A stretch of 64,000 nucleotides of DNA, from the NCBI RefSeq assembly GCF_049801055.1, contig NZ_JBNAGF010000012.1, positions 62,001 through 126,000 of the forward strand, in the 5' to 3' direction. Origin of the DNA: JBNAGF01 sp049801055. GTDB lineage: Bacteria > Pseudomonadota > Alphaproteobacteria > Rhodobacterales > Rhodobacteraceae. Shown here one piece after another: positions 50,842 through 60,374 of the stretch. Every line of letters begins with the position of its first letter. Position 1 is the stretch's first letter. Made by a program: the position numbers and the translations under genes. The notes beneath the pieces are model-generated. The model saw nothing but the letters and a program-made list of their open reading frames with translations. It made no database searches and was not told where the DNA came from.

Positions 50842-53232
50842 ATGGGTTTGGGGCGAGCGGCAGGAATATCCTGCGTCGAGCGATCTGCAAAGGGCTACAT
50901 GTTGTCCCTGGCAACATCGGCCGTTTTTCTTTTTATCACAGCATTTTTAGTGTCCTATCCGGGCTCGGCGGCAGCTCAGAATTACAGTTTCAATTCGGTT
51001 CAGGTTGAGGGAAACCAGCGGATCGAAACTGCTACAATCGTGAACTACGCGGGAATCGAACGGGGCAAGGCGGTCACCGGCGGGCAGCTGAACGACGCCT
51101 ATCAGAGGATTCTCGGAAGCGGTGTGTTTCAGGATGTCGAACTGATCCCGCGCGGCAGCACACTGGTCATCAAAGTGACCGAATACCCGACGATCAACCG
51201 CATCAATTTCGAGGGCAACAAGCGAATCAAGGATGATACGCTTAAGGGTTTGGTCGAGTCGTCGTCGCGCCGCGTGTTCACGCCCGAAGCCGCCGAAAGG
51301 GACGCTGCCGTCATCGCGCAGGCCTATTCCCAGCAGGGTCGGGTTGCCGCAACGGTTACACCGCGGATCATTCGGCGCAATGACAACCGCGTCGACCTGA
51401 TTTTTGAGATCTCCGAAGGCGACACGATCGAAATCGAACGGGTCAGCTTTGTTGGCAACCGTGTCTATTCCGACCGTCGCTTGCGTCGCGTTCTGGAGTC
51501 CAAGCAGGCCGGCCTGCTTCGCACTTTCATTCGCGCCGACACCTTCATCGAGGACCGGGTCGAATTCGACAAGCAGGTGCTAAGGGATTTCTATCTGTCC
51601 CGGGGCTATGTGGATTTCCGCGTCAACAGCGCGAATGCCGAATTTACCCAAGAGCGCGATGCGTTCTTCCTCGTGGTCGATGTAACCGAAGGGCAGCAAT
51701 TCACCTTTGGCAACATCACCACGACCAGTGAAATGCCCGGTGTCGATGCCCAGCAGTTTCAGGAGTCGATCCGGATCAAGCCCGGCGTTGTCTATTCGCC
51801 AACTCATGTCGAGAACACCATCGCCCGTATGGAGCGACTGGCTGTCAACGAAGGCATCAACTTTCTGCGGGTCGAACCGCGTGTCACCCGCAATGACCGC
51901 GACCTGACGCTGGATGTGAACTTTGTGCTGACAAAAGGGCCGCGGATCTTCGTGCAGCGCATCGACATTGAAGGCAACACGACAACGCTCGACCGGGTTA
52001 TTCGCCAGCAGTTCCGGTTCGTCGAGGGTGACCCGTTCAATCCAAGGGCCGTGCGAGCCAGTGCAGAGCGCATTCGTGCGTTGGGCTTCTTCTCGGCCTC
52101 TGACGTTCAGACACGCGAAGGCAGCACCCCCGATCAGGTCATCATCGATGTCGACGTGATCGAGCAACCGACCGGGTCGCTGAACCTTGGTGGTTCGTAC
52201 TCGATCACCGATGGTTTCGGAATCGCGATCGGCCTGACCGAGGATAACTGGCTCGGCCGTGGGCAGCGCATGGCGCTGAACCTGTCGACCGCACAGCAAG
52301 CGGAAACCTATACGTTGGGTTTCACTGAACCATATCTTCTTGGCCGTGACCTCGTCTTTGATGTCGATCTGGGCCTGACGGGAACAAGCTCGAACTTTGC
52401 GCAGTATGATACCAAGCGGACATTCTTCCGCCCGCGCCTGACATTCAACACGGGCGAAGCGGCGTCGCTGCAGGTCAGTTACAACTGGAACCGGTCGGAA
52501 ATGAAAGCCCGGAGCGGAAGCGATCCGGCAGATCCTCTGACAGGTCCGGTTGTCACCAGCGAAATTGCGCAAGGCAAGCTGTCTGCCAGCGCCATCGGTT
52601 TGCGCTATTTCTTTGATAGCCGGAAAATCGGGCTTGATCCCAATTCCGGGTATCGGTTCGAGATCGGGACAGAGTATGCCGGGCTTGGTGGTCAGAACGA
52701 GTATCTCAAGACCACGGGCAAGATCCTTGCACAGCGGTTGGTGCTGAGCGAGGAAGTAACCCTGCGCGCCAGTTTTGAAGCCGGTTCCTTCAACTGGCTC
52801 GGTAGCGGATCCAGCCGGTCTCTGGACCGCTTTGTTATCACGCCAGATGTGTTCCGTGGATTTGAACCCGGCGGTATCGGCCCGCGCGACCAATCTGCGC
52901 GTGTCAGCGGTGGCAACTATGACGACTTCCTTGGCGGTAACCTCTATGCTGTGGCCCGGCTTGAAGCGCAGTTCCCGCTGGGCCTGCCCGAGGAACTGGG
53001 TCTGCGCGGGGCGGCCTTCTATGATGTCGGCAACCTCTGGGATCTCAAGAACGTCAACACTACTGGCGCAAACGTGGTGGGTGCAGATGGCTCCTGGCGC
53101 CATGTGATCGGGGTATCGCTACTCTGGACTACGGGTTTCGGACCGCTTCGGTTCAACTTTACCAAGGCGCTCAGGAAGGAAGATTTCGACAAGGAACAGA
53201 CCTTCGACCTGACGCTTCAGGCCCGTTTCTGA
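50842..53232 (+). CDS. bamA: Outer membrane protein assembly factor BamA
   Basis: 796 residues from the ATG at 50842. The open frame continues upstream through the terminator and is not coding there, and a second ATG at 50899 also precedes the signal peptide (FLFITAFLVSYPGSAAAQNY). Five POTRA domains follow (about 45-390; VQVEGNQRIETATI, INFEGNKRIKDDTL, VSFVGNRVYSDRRL, IDIEGNTTTLDRVI), then a 16-strand barrel (about 420-796) with FNFTKALRKEDFDKEQTFDL and a C-terminal aromatic residue (LQARF). It inserts outer-membrane beta-barrels. Confidence 0.95.
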   Translation: MGLGRAAGISCVERSAKGYMLSLATSAVFLFITAFLVSYPGSAAAQNYSFNSVQVEGNQRIETATIVNYAGIERGKAVTGGQLNDAYQRILGSGVFQDVELIPRGSTLVIKVTEYPTINRINFEGNKRIKDDTLKGLVESSSRRVFTPEAAERDAAVIAQAYSQQGRVAATVTPRIIRRNDNRVDLIFEISEGDTIEIERVSFVGNRVYSDRRLRRVLESKQAGLLRTFIRADTFIEDRVEFDKQVLRDFYLSRGYVDFRVNSANAEFTQERDAFFLVVDVTEGQQFTFGNITTTSEMPGVDAQQFQESIRIKPGVVYSPTHVENTIARMERLAVNEGINFLRVEPRVTRNDRDLTLDVNFVLTKGPRIFVQRIDIEGNTTTLDRVIRQQFRFVEGDPFNPRAVRASAERIRALGFFSASDVQTREGSTPDQVIIDVDVIEQPTGSLNLGGSYSITDGFGIAIGLTEDNWLGRGQRMALNLSTAQQAETYTLGFTEPYLLGRDLVFDVDLGLTGTSSNFAQYDTKRTFFRPRLTFNTGEAASLQVSYNWNRSEMKARSGSDPADPLTGPVVTSEIAQGKLSASAIGLRYFFDSRKIGLDPNSGYRFEIGTEYAGLGGQNEYLKTTGKILAQRLVLSEEVTLRASFEAGSFNWLGSGSSRSLDRFVITPDVFRGFEPGGIGPRDQSARVSGGNYDDFLGGNLYAVARLEAQFPLGLPEELGLRGAAFYDVGNLWDLKNVNTTGANVVGADGSWRHVIGVSLLWTTGFGPLRFNFTKALRKEDFDKEQTFDLTLQARF

Positions 53233-53239
53233 CCGCGCT

Positions 53240-53875
53240 ATGATCCGGCGCCTTTCTCCGGTTTTCTGGCTCAGTGCCGCCCTGCTTTCAGGGGCGGTTC
53301 TGGCTTGTTTTGCCGCTGTTCAGGTTGCGCGGGCACAAGCCACCGGAGCAGGACAGACCGGAGGCTTGCAGACCGGGGTTTTGGAAACCGGAATCGTCAC
53401 CACGGGCATTGTGACGATTTCGCCGGAAAGGCTGTTTGCCGAATCCGATTTTGGCCGACGGGTGGCGCGTGAGATCGAAGCCGACAGCGCCGTTCTGGCA
53501 GCCGAAAACCGCAGGATCGAGTCGGAACTGGCCGCCGAGGAACGCGAGCTCACCGAGCGGCGGCCTGAAATGGAAGCAGCAGCGTTTCGCGTGCTGGCCG
53601 AGGCCTTTGACAAGAAGGTTCAGATTAACCGCACCGCGCAGGATGCCAAGGCGCGCGCCCTGCAGGAACGCACCGAAGCCGAACGTGGGGCGTTCTTTCG
53701 CGCGGCCCGTCCGATTCTCGAAGATCTGATGCTCGAAACCGGCGCGGGTGTGATCCTCGACCGCTCCAGCGTGTTTCTGAGCGCCGGCACCTCGGATATC
53801 ACCGGCCTTGCCGTCGAGCGCATCAACAGCGCCATTGGGGATGGCAATCCGCAGGCCGGTTCGCTGGACGATTGA
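53240..53875 (+). CDS. OmpH/Skp-family periplasmic chaperone
   Basis: 211 residues, an N-terminal membrane or signal segment (LSAALLSGAVLACFAAVQVA, then RAQ), a short Gly/Thr-rich stretch, and a long helical arm (about 75-155: IESELAAEERELTERRPEME ... RTAQDAKARALQERTEAERG). The last 55 residues form the Skp body (ILEDLMLETGAGVILDRSSV). Skp guides unfolded outer-membrane proteins to BamA, which is encoded seven bases upstream. Confidence 0.9.
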   Translation: MIRRLSPVFWLSAALLSGAVLACFAAVQVARAQATGAGQTGGLQTGVLETGIVTTGIVTISPERLFAESDFGRRVAREIEADSAVLAAENRRIESELAAEERELTERRPEMEAAAFRVLAEAFDKKVQINRTAQDAKARALQERTEAERGAFFRAARPILEDLMLETGAGVILDRSSVFLSAGTSDITGLAVERINSAIGDGNPQAGSLDD

Positions 53876-54002
53876 ATCCGGCGTTCCGAGTGCTTCACCG
53901 GGCGAAGCAGTGAAGGCTGATGCGGGGCTGACTGCTTGCGGCCTGCTTGCCCTAGTGGTCCGGGGTTGCTAGTCACTTTCTGGAAACGACCTAAGACAGG
54001 AC

Positions 54003-54476
54003 ATGCACATGACCGCCGAGCTGAAAAGCGCCGACATCCAGCTGATCCAGCGCATTCTGCCACATCGCTATCCGTTCCTTCTGGTGGACAAGGTGGTCGA
54101 TATCGACGGTTACAATGCCGCGCGTGGCATCAAGAACATTACCATGAACGAGCCGCACTTTCAGGGCCATTTCCCCGGCACGCCGATCATGCCCGGCGTT
54201 ACCATCGTCGAAGCGATGGCCCAGACAGCCGGTGTCATGCTTGGGGTGGCTTTCGATGTGGTCGATACCAACTTGCTGATCTACTTCATGTCGATCGACA
54301 AGTGTAAGTTCCGCCGAAAGGTGATTCCGGGCGACGTGATGGAAATGCAGGTCACAACCCTGCGCGGCAAACCGCGTGGCAAGATCTTCAAGTTCAACGG
54401 TGTTGCCACGGTCGAAGGCGAGGTTGCCGCCGAGGCCGAATTTTCCGCCTTTGTGGACTGGGAACCAGAAGCATGA
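54003..54476 (+). CDS. fabZ: 3-hydroxyacyl-ACP dehydratase FabZ
   Basis: 157 residues. Hot-dog fold with the catalytic His in HFQGHFPGTPIMPGVTIVEA and Glu in the same helix, N-terminal LPHRYPFLLVDKVVDID, and KCKFRRKVIPGDVMEMQV. It dehydrates 3-hydroxyacyl-ACP during fatty acid synthesis and competes for the LpxA substrate. It overlaps lpxA by four bases. An alternative start is the ATG six bases downstream. Confidence 0.96.
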   Translation: MHMTAELKSADIQLIQRILPHRYPFLLVDKVVDIDGYNAARGIKNITMNEPHFQGHFPGTPIMPGVTIVEAMAQTAGVMLGVAFDVVDTNLLIYFMSIDKCKFRRKVIPGDVMEMQVTTLRGKPRGKIFKFNGVATVEGEVAAEAEFSAFVDWEPEA

Positions 54477-55261
54477 GCACCGCTCAAGTTCATCCCAGCG
54501 CCATCATCGAAGAAGGCGCACAGCTGGGCGACGGTTGTATCATTGGTCCGCTCTGCTGCGTCGGGTCCGAGGTCAAGCTGGGAGATCGGGTCGAACTGAA
54601 ATCCCATGTTGTGGTCACCGGCAACACCGAGATTGGCGATGATACCGTCATCTTCAACTTTTCGGTGATCGGAGAGATCCCACAGGATCTCAAGTTTGGT
54701 GGCGAGAAGACACGGCTCGTGATTGGACAGCGGAACAGGATCCGGGAACATGTGACGATCAACACCGGCACCGATGGTGGCGGGGGCGTCACGCGGATCG
54801 GGGACGACTGCCTGCTGATGGCCGGCGTTCATGTTGCCCATGACGTTCAGATCGGCAACCGGGTGATCATGGTCAACCACGCCGGTGCCGCTGGCCATTG
54901 CATTGTCGGAGATGACGCAATCATCGGCGGTCTGTCTGGGCTGCATCAGTTTGTGCGGGTCGGTCAGGGCGCCATTATCGGTGCATTGACGATGGTTCCC
55001 AATGACGTCATTCCCTATGGCCTTGTTCAGGCGCCGCGCGGTGAACTGGATGGTCTGAACCTTGTCGGGCTGAAACGGCGCGGTGTTTCGCGTGAGGACA
55101 TCTCGGAACTCCGGGCCGCATTCAACGAACTGGCCAAGGGCGAAGGCACTTTTCTGGAGCGGGCCCGGAAGGCAAGCGAAGAATCGGACAGCGAATATGT
55201 TCGCCGGATCACCGAGTTCATTCTTGGTGTTTCAGATCGCTCGTTCCTGACGCCCAAGTGA
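54473..55261 (+). CDS. lpxA: UDP-N-acetylglucosamine acyltransferase LpxA
   Basis: 262 residues. Left-handed beta-helix of hexapeptide repeats (HPSAIIEEGAQLGDGCIIG, HVAHDVQIGNRVIMVNHAGA) with the conserved His of NHAGAAGHCIVGDDA and the C-terminal helical domain (LVGLKRRGVSREDISELRAA). First step of lipid A synthesis. It overlaps fabZ and is followed by lpxI. Confidence 0.96.
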   Translation: MSTAQVHPSAIIEEGAQLGDGCIIGPLCCVGSEVKLGDRVELKSHVVVTGNTEIGDDTVIFNFSVIGEIPQDLKFGGEKTRLVIGQRNRIREHVTINTGTDGGGGVTRIGDDCLLMAGVHVAHDVQIGNRVIMVNHAGAAGHCIVGDDAIIGGLSGLHQFVRVGQGAIIGALTMVPNDVIPYGLVQAPRGELDGLNLVGLKRRGVSREDISELRAAFNELAKGEGTFLERARKASEESDSEYVRRITEFILGVSDRSFLTPK

Positions 55262-55289
55262 ATGCAGTCTTGCTAGAGAGGGATCTGAA

Positions 55290-56084
55290 ATGCTGGCCCT
55301 GATTGCTGGCGGCGGTGTGCTGCCCACGGAACTGGTTGCAGAGCTCGAGACGCGGCCGCTGATTTGCGCGATGGAAGGGTTTCCGCCGGACACCCTGACC
55401 GTGGATCTCCCATTCTATCTTGAGCATCTCGGCACGCTGGTCGCCGAGCTCAAGGAACGTGGCGTGACCGAGATTTGCATGGCCGGATCGGTCGGGCGCC
55501 CACCGGTCGACCCTGCGCGGATTGATGCGGCGACGCTGCCGCTGGTCCCCATCGTTCAAAAGGCATTGGTGTCCGGGGATGACGGTGCCTTACGGGCCAT
55601 GATCGGGATATTCGAGAATGCCGGGATGCATGTGCGCGCTGCCCATGAGATCGCTCCGCATCTGTTGCCGCCGATCGGCTGCCTGACCGAAGCACAGCCT
55701 TCGGACACAGAGGCCAACGACGCCGCCCGCGGGGCAGGTGTGGTGCGTGCGATGGCGGTTGCGGATGTCGGACAGGCCTGCGTAATTCACAAGGGGCAGG
55801 CGCTGACCGTCGAAGGAAATTTTGGAACTGACTGGATGCTGCGTTCGATGACCATGCGTCCGGACGCCGGCGGAGGCATTCTCTTCAAAGCGCCGAAACC
55901 GGGGCAGGACCGCCGCGCCGACCTCCCGGCGATTGGTCCCGATACGGTGACGGCCGCCTGCGCAGCTGGCCTGTCCGGCATCGTTCTTGAGGCGGGCGGC
56001 GTAATGGTGCTGGGCCGCGAAGAGGTGATGGCGGAGTGCGAACGGCTTGGCCTGTTTCTATGGGTGCGGGAGCGAACCAGCTGA
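55290..56084 (+). CDS. lpxI: UDP-2,3-diacylglucosamine pyrophosphatase LpxI
   Basis: 264 residues of the LpxI (former DUF1009) family: MLALIAGGGVLPTELVAELE, ICMAGSVGRPPVDPARIDAA, SGDDGALRAMIGIFENAGMH, GAGVVRAMAVADVGQACVIH and PAIGPDTVTAACAAGLSGIV. LpxI makes lipid X in alphaproteobacteria, where LpxH is absent. The stop codon overlaps the lpxB ATG (TGATG). Confidence 0.94.
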   Translation: MLALIAGGGVLPTELVAELETRPLICAMEGFPPDTLTVDLPFYLEHLGTLVAELKERGVTEICMAGSVGRPPVDPARIDAATLPLVPIVQKALVSGDDGALRAMIGIFENAGMHVRAAHEIAPHLLPPIGCLTEAQPSDTEANDAARGAGVVRAMAVADVGQACVIHKGQALTVEGNFGTDWMLRSMTMRPDAGGGILFKAPKPGQDRRADLPAIGPDTVTAACAAGLSGIVLEAGGVMVLGREEVMAECERLGLFLWVRERTS

Positions 56085-57256
56085 TGCGGGTATTCATCCT
56101 TGCCGGTGAACCCTCGGGCGATCGGCTGGGCGGGGCGTTGATGGCCGGGTTGAAGCAGCTCGTCCCCGACGTCGAGTTTCAGGGGGTTGGTGGCCCGCTG
56201 ATGCAGCTTGAAGGGCTGGACAGCCTGTTTCCGATGGAAGAGCTCAGCATCATGGGTCTGGCCGAAGTGCTGCCAAAGTACTTCGACCTCAAGCGGCGGA
56301 TCGAAGAAACCGGACAGGCCGCGCTGTCGATGAAGCCGGATGTGATGATCACCATCGACAGCCCTGATTTCAGCCTGCGTGTTGCCAAGATCGTGAAGGC
56401 TAACAGCAACACGCGCACGGTTCACTATGTCGCTCCCTCGGTCTGGGCGTGGCGGCCGAAGCGGGCGCAAAAGATGGCCCGGGTGATCGACCATGTGCTT
56501 GCCCTGCTGCCTTTCGAGCCGCCCTACATGGAGGCTGCCGGCATGGAATGCGACTTTGTCGGCCATCCGGTCACGATGGAGCCGCTGGCCTCGGAGGACG
56601 AGATATCGGCTTTGCGGGCCGAACTTGGGCTTGGGAACGCACCTGTTCTGCTGACATTGCCGGGATCGCGCCGGGGCGAGGTGACGCGACTGGCTCCGGT
56701 GTTTGGGGATGCTCTGGGAAAGTTTCTGCCCGAAAACCCCGATCTGCAGGTGGTGATCCCGGCCGTCGGGCCCGTCGCCGATCTGATCGCTGAGCACACA
56801 CGGGATTGGCCATTGAGGCCACATATCCTTGATCCGCGCCGCTATGACCCCAAGATTGCGCTGGCCCACAAGCGTGCGGCTTTCGCCACGGCCGAGCTGG
56901 CGCTGGCGGCCTCGGGCACGGTATCGCTGGAACTGGCAGCCAACGAAACACCGATGGTGATTGCCTACAACCTCCACTGGCTGACCAGAAAGGTCGTGCC
57001 TTACCTGTTCTCGATCGACACGGTCACTCTGGTCAATCTCGTTACCGAAACCCGCACCGTCCCTGAATGCATCCTCGACAATTGCCGGCCGGACAGTATC
57101 GCCGAGGCTTTGGCAAAGCTGCGGGCGAACCCGAACGATCAGATCGAGGCCATGCGGGAAACCATGCTCCGGCTTGGACGCGGCGGACAGGAACCGGGGC
57201 TGCGCGCGGCGCAAGCTGTCTTGAACCGCATGGGGAAAGGCGCAGAGACAGGTTGA
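56084..57256 (+). CDS. lpxB: Lipid A disaccharide synthase LpxB
   Basis: 390 residues from the ATG at 56084. Glycosyltransferase family 19 signatures: FILAGEPSGDRLGGALMAGL, FQGVGGPLMQLEGLDSLFPM, ELSIMGLAEVLPKYF, YVAPSVWAWRPKRAQKMAR, LTLPGSRRGEVTRL, SGTVSLELAANETPMVIAYN. It condenses lipid X with UDP-diacyl-glucosamine. Last gene of the envelope run. It converges on mnmA with a 54-base gap. Confidence 0.96.
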   Translation: MRVFILAGEPSGDRLGGALMAGLKQLVPDVEFQGVGGPLMQLEGLDSLFPMEELSIMGLAEVLPKYFDLKRRIEETGQAALSMKPDVMITIDSPDFSLRVAKIVKANSNTRTVHYVAPSVWAWRPKRAQKMARVIDHVLALLPFEPPYMEAAGMECDFVGHPVTMEPLASEDEISALRAELGLGNAPVLLTLPGSRRGEVTRLAPVFGDALGKFLPENPDLQVVIPAVGPVADLIAEHTRDWPLRPHILDPRRYDPKIALAHKRAAFATAELALAASGTVSLELAANETPMVIAYNLHWLTRKVVPYLFSIDTVTLVNLVTETRTVPECILDNCRPDSIAEALAKLRANPNDQIEAMRETMLRLGRGGQEPGLRAAQAVLNRMGKGAETG

Positions 57257-57310
57257 AGTCCACTCTGTCCACCGGTCGAAGCGATGGCCATGAAAAGGGC
57301 AGGGACAGTT

Positions 57311-58456
57311 TCAGTAACCGCGCCAGATCCAGCCACCACCATAGATACGACTGCCCTCGCTGGCATAGAATACGCAGGCCTGACCGGGTGAAACCCCTTC
57401 TTCGGGGGTGAGCAGTTCAACCTCGGCTTCGGTGTCAGAGATCGGACGCACGATCGCCTCGCGCGGGGGGCGGGTTGAACGCACTTTGACCGAGAGGTGC
57501 CATTCCGCACGGCTGGTAAAAGGCTCATCGCCCAGCCAATTAATCTCGCGCACCGGGATCTTGCGGGTTGCCAGCATGTCCTTGGGCCCGACGACCACCT
57601 GCTTTTTATCCACGTCCAGCTTGACCACATAAAGCGGTTCGCTCAGCCCGCCGATCCCCAGCCCGCGCCGCTGCCCGATCGTGTAGTGGATGACACCGGT
57701 ATGAGTCCCGAGAACACGCCCATCCGCGTGCACGATCTCGCCTTGTTCGGCAGCGCCGGGGCGCAGCTTTTCAATGACACTGGCATAGTTGCCGTCGGGC
57801 ACAAAGCAGATGTCCTGGCTGTCCGGTTTGTCAGCCACGGCCAGACCATATTGTGCCGCCAGCTCGCGCGTGGCGTCTTTACTGGGCAAATGACCCAGTG
57901 GGAATCGCAAGTAGTCCAGCTGTTCCGGTGTGGTTGAGAACAGGAAATAGGACTGGTCGCGGTTGGCGTCTTCGGCACTGTGCAATTCTGGCCCGTTCGG
58001 GCCGTCCTTGCGTTGGATATAGTGACCGGTCGCCATGCAGTCGGCCTCGAGATCGCGTGCGGTTTCCAGCAGGTCCTTAAACTTGACCCGCTCGTTGCAC
58101 CGGATGCAGGGCACGGGAGTAGCTCCGGCAAGATAGCTGTCAGCGAACTCGTCGATCACCGCATCCTTGAAGATGTTCTCGTAGTCCAGCACGTAATGCG
58201 GAAAGCCGCGCTCTTCGGCGACGCGGCGGGCGTCGTGGATGTCGATACCCGCACAGCAGGCACCTTTTTTGGCCAGCGCCGCACCGTGATCATAAAGCTG
58301 TAGCGTCACGCCGACCACGTCGTATCCCTGGTCGGCCAGATGCGCGGCCACCACCGAGCTGTCAACGCCACCGGACATGGCTACAACAACCCGCGTTTCG
58401 GCGGGTGGCTTGGCAAATCCAAGCGAGTTGAGCGGGGTGTCGGTATCCAGCGCCAT
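57311..58456 (-). CDS. mnmA: tRNA 2-thiouridine(34) synthase MnmA
   Basis: 381 residues from the ATG at 58456. PP-loop (VVVAMSGGVDSSVVAAHLAD), catalytic Cys in TPVPCIRCNERVKFKDLL, GHYIQRKDGPNGPELH, and the second Cys in SQDICFVPDGNYASVI. The C-terminal beta-barrel (AEVELLTPEEGVSPGQACVF) ends at WRGY. It adds sulfur at U34 of tRNAs for Lys, Glu and Gln. It reads leftward, divergent from sciP. Confidence 0.95.
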   Translation of the reverse strand: MALDTDTPLNSLGFAKPPAETRVVVAMSGGVDSSVVAAHLADQGYDVVGVTLQLYDHGAALAKKGACCAGIDIHDARRVAEERGFPHYVLDYENIFKDAVIDEFADSYLAGATPVPCIRCNERVKFKDLLETARDLEADCMATGHYIQRKDGPNGPELHSAEDANRDQSYFLFSTTPEQLDYLRFPLGHLPSKDATRELAAQYGLAVADKPDSQDICFVPDGNYASVIEKLRPGAAEQGEIVHADGRVLGTHTGVIHYTIGQRRGLGIGGLSEPLYVVKLDVDKKQVVVGPKDMLATRKIPVREINWLGDEPFTSRAEWHLSVKVRSTRPPREAIVRPISDTEAEVELLTPEEGVSPGQACVFYASEGSRIYGGGWIWRGY

Positions 58457-58588
58457 TCGGGCAGCTCCTACGGATAGTTTGGAAGACCGGCAGAATATAG
58501 GAAAATCCGAGACACTCTCAAGGGCCGGTTTCACCGACCGTTAAGTTGGCATGGCCAATCTCGGTTCAAAGTTTCGAGGATTGATGAG

Positions 58589-58867
58589 ATGTTCCTTAAA
58601 AAAGTGGATGGCCCACGGGCCGTGACCCTGCCCGACGGAAGTGTAATGACCCGGGCGGATCTCCCGCCCGGCGATACGGTGCGTTGGGTTGCTTCACGCA
58701 AGGCCCGGGTTGTGCGGGGTGTGCTCTACGGCCTGATCTCGCGGCGAGAGGCGATTGAACGTTACCGTCTGAGTGATGAAGAGTTTCAGGGCTGGGTTTC
58801 GGCCATCGCAGAACATGGCGAAGATGCGCTGAAGGCGACGGCTGCGAAAAGGTATCGGCAAGTTTAG
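58589..58867 (+). CDS. sciP: SciP-like CtrA inhibitor (DUF1153)
   Basis: 92 residues with the DUF1153 pattern: GPRAVTLPDGSVMTRADLPP, VRWVASRKARVVRGVLYGLI, and an HTH-like SRREAIERYRLSDEEFQGWV. In Caulobacter SciP binds CtrA and blocks its recruitment of RNA polymerase. The gene lies 1.5 kb upstream of ctrA on the same strand, as expected for the pair in Rhodobacterales. The ATG is preceded by GAGG. Confidence 0.92.
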   Translation: MFLKKVDGPRAVTLPDGSVMTRADLPPGDTVRWVASRKARVVRGVLYGLISRREAIERYRLSDEEFQGWVSAIAEHGEDALKATAAKRYRQV

Positions 58868-59252
58868 TCAAAATCCCGAAAGCCCCGTCCGCAGTCGTGT
58901 TGAGCCGACAGCTCTGTCCTCAATCAGTCTCTGGAATTGTAGTGCATGTCACGGCCCAGACGTGCGCCCCAATGCAGAGTTGGTATCCGTTGCAACACAG
59001 AGTCACGGGTTAGCTGGACGAAGAGCCAGAGGAAAAAGTTGCCCTTTCGACTGGAGAACTGGCGCAGGGTAATCGTTTGAGCAGCCCCAATGCCGGTGTC
59101 GGCAGACAGCTGCCCAATGTTTGGTGCGCCGACATTCCCACCGACCGTCTAACCTGCCAAACGGGTAGGTCGCGGGCAATTTGCCGCAAAGCTCTCAAAA
59201 ACTCTAATCGACCAGTTACATGCATGACTGAAAAACAATGAGGCGAAACTCG
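58868..59252. other. 385-base gap between sciP and the DUF1992 gene
   Basis: No supported gene. A minus-strand frame (59010-59225) has no ribosome site or family resemblance. No terminator-grade hairpin or dyad was recognised. Confidence 0.5.
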
Positions 59253-59567
59253 ATGTCACATCCATTGAACCCTGCAATTGAAATGGCAATGAATGCAGCT
59301 GATCGGTCGGGCGAATTCAAGGACCTTCCGGGTGCTGGCAAGCCGCTGGAATTTCTTTCGGCTCCCAAGGATGCCGTGATTGACCGGCTATTGAAGGAAA
59401 ACCAAGCCAAACCGCTGGCCGTCCATTTAAAGAAAAAAGTTGCCGAACTGCGAGAGACCCTCAAGGCCGAAACCGATGAAGAGGGGCGGAAGGCTCTGAT
59501 AAAAGAAATTGCCGACCATCAACTCAAGCTCGATTTGGAGTTGGAGGCGCTTCGCAAATATGGCTAA
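59253..59567 (+). CDS. DUF1992 (DnaJ C-terminal-like) protein
   Basis: 104 residues from the ATG at 59253 (an ATG at 59238 adds five residues). The conserved N-terminus HPLNPAIEMAMNAADRSGEF and the motif DLPGAGKPLEFL match DUF1992, a domain found at the C-terminus of some DnaJ-like proteins and also alone. The rest is a basic and acidic helical hairpin (HLKKKVAELRETLKAETDEE). Function unknown. It sits between sciP and ctrA. Confidence 0.85.
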   Translation: MSHPLNPAIEMAMNAADRSGEFKDLPGAGKPLEFLSAPKDAVIDRLLKENQAKPLAVHLKKKVAELRETLKAETDEEGRKALIKEIADHQLKLDLELEALRKYG

Positions 59568-60374
59568 CGCGAAGCGTCCTGAACGGGCGATATGGGTTTG
59601 GCATTGACCATTGTAACGCCTCTTTGTGAGTGAGAATGGCCGGATTTTTGCATCGAGTGCGGTGGCCGTTGCCCCATTTGCGTGGAGCAATTGATCGGCC
59701 AGTCGCTCCCAGCGGATTGCCAAGCTCAACGTTCTTAACTGGGGTGATTTCTGTGAATGCCCAAAGTGCCGTTTTTTGGACGCGCAGCCTGTGCAATTTA
59801 AGGATGCGCTGTTTTTCTCAGATCAAACCTTCCATGTTCCACTCTTGGTCATCAGCCAAGGTTAAACCCGGCCAAGGGAATGCACTTTGTCCCGGATCGC
59901 AGGCAACCGCAATTCGCCGCCTCCAGTTTGTGCCAGGTCTACTGCCCTTCGAACTGCTGCGCCGATCCAATTTGCAGGCTGGGTCGCGTGAACGGACCGC
60001 AGATTTTGACATCAAAGAGAATTAGTCAATCTGGTCGGTCAGAACCGCCAAGGTCTTTATCGCTGTGTTGTATGTGAATGTCCAACTCAGGGGTTGGTGG
60101 CAGAAATCTTGTTTCTTTGGCGTTGGTCAGTGTCATTCCTGCCCCCAGAACCTAGCGGCCTGCCCTGGAAGTGGATGAGCACCCGGTTAGGGCGAGCGAA
60201 CGAATATCAAACATTCCGAGGCACATCGTTTCACTCAATAAAAGAACCAAAAATCGGGGCTTGCCATCAACAAAATGCAACCATAGATTGTGATCCAGTA
60301 GTAACGCGGGGTTAACCTTTTTTGGCCACGGTTAACCCGGCAACGGAACAAGTTTTCATGACGGAGATATCTAG
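59568..60374. other. 807-base region upstream of ctrA without a supported gene
   Basis: Frames on both strands are short and lack ribosome sites. Two partly overlapping minus-strand frames around 59427-59796 could be a decayed gene but match nothing I know. The last 65 bases hold the ctrA control sites. The region is more AT-rich than the flanking genes. Confidence 0.45.
60310..60337. promoter_or_regulatory. Paired GGTTAACC sites, probable CtrA autoregulation
   Basis: The palindrome GGTTAACC occurs at 60310-60317 and 60330-60337, exactly 20 bases apart (two helical turns), 38 bases before the ctrA ATG. It contains the CtrA half-site TTAACC in both orientations. Autoregulation is inferred from the known CtrA consensus. 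Confidence 0.65.

Noticed and set aside
51580..53103. 507-codon open frame on the minus strand
   Set aside because: It is entirely antisense to bamA, whose own frame has clear POTRA and barrel features.
55787..57214. 475-codon open frame on the minus strand
   Set aside because: It is antisense to lpxI and lpxB, His/Arg/Gln-rich with no domain, which is typical of shadow frames.
59427..60025. Several short frames upstream of ctrA as possible genes
   Set aside because: They lack ribosome sites and family resemblance; kept only as a note on a possibly decayed region.
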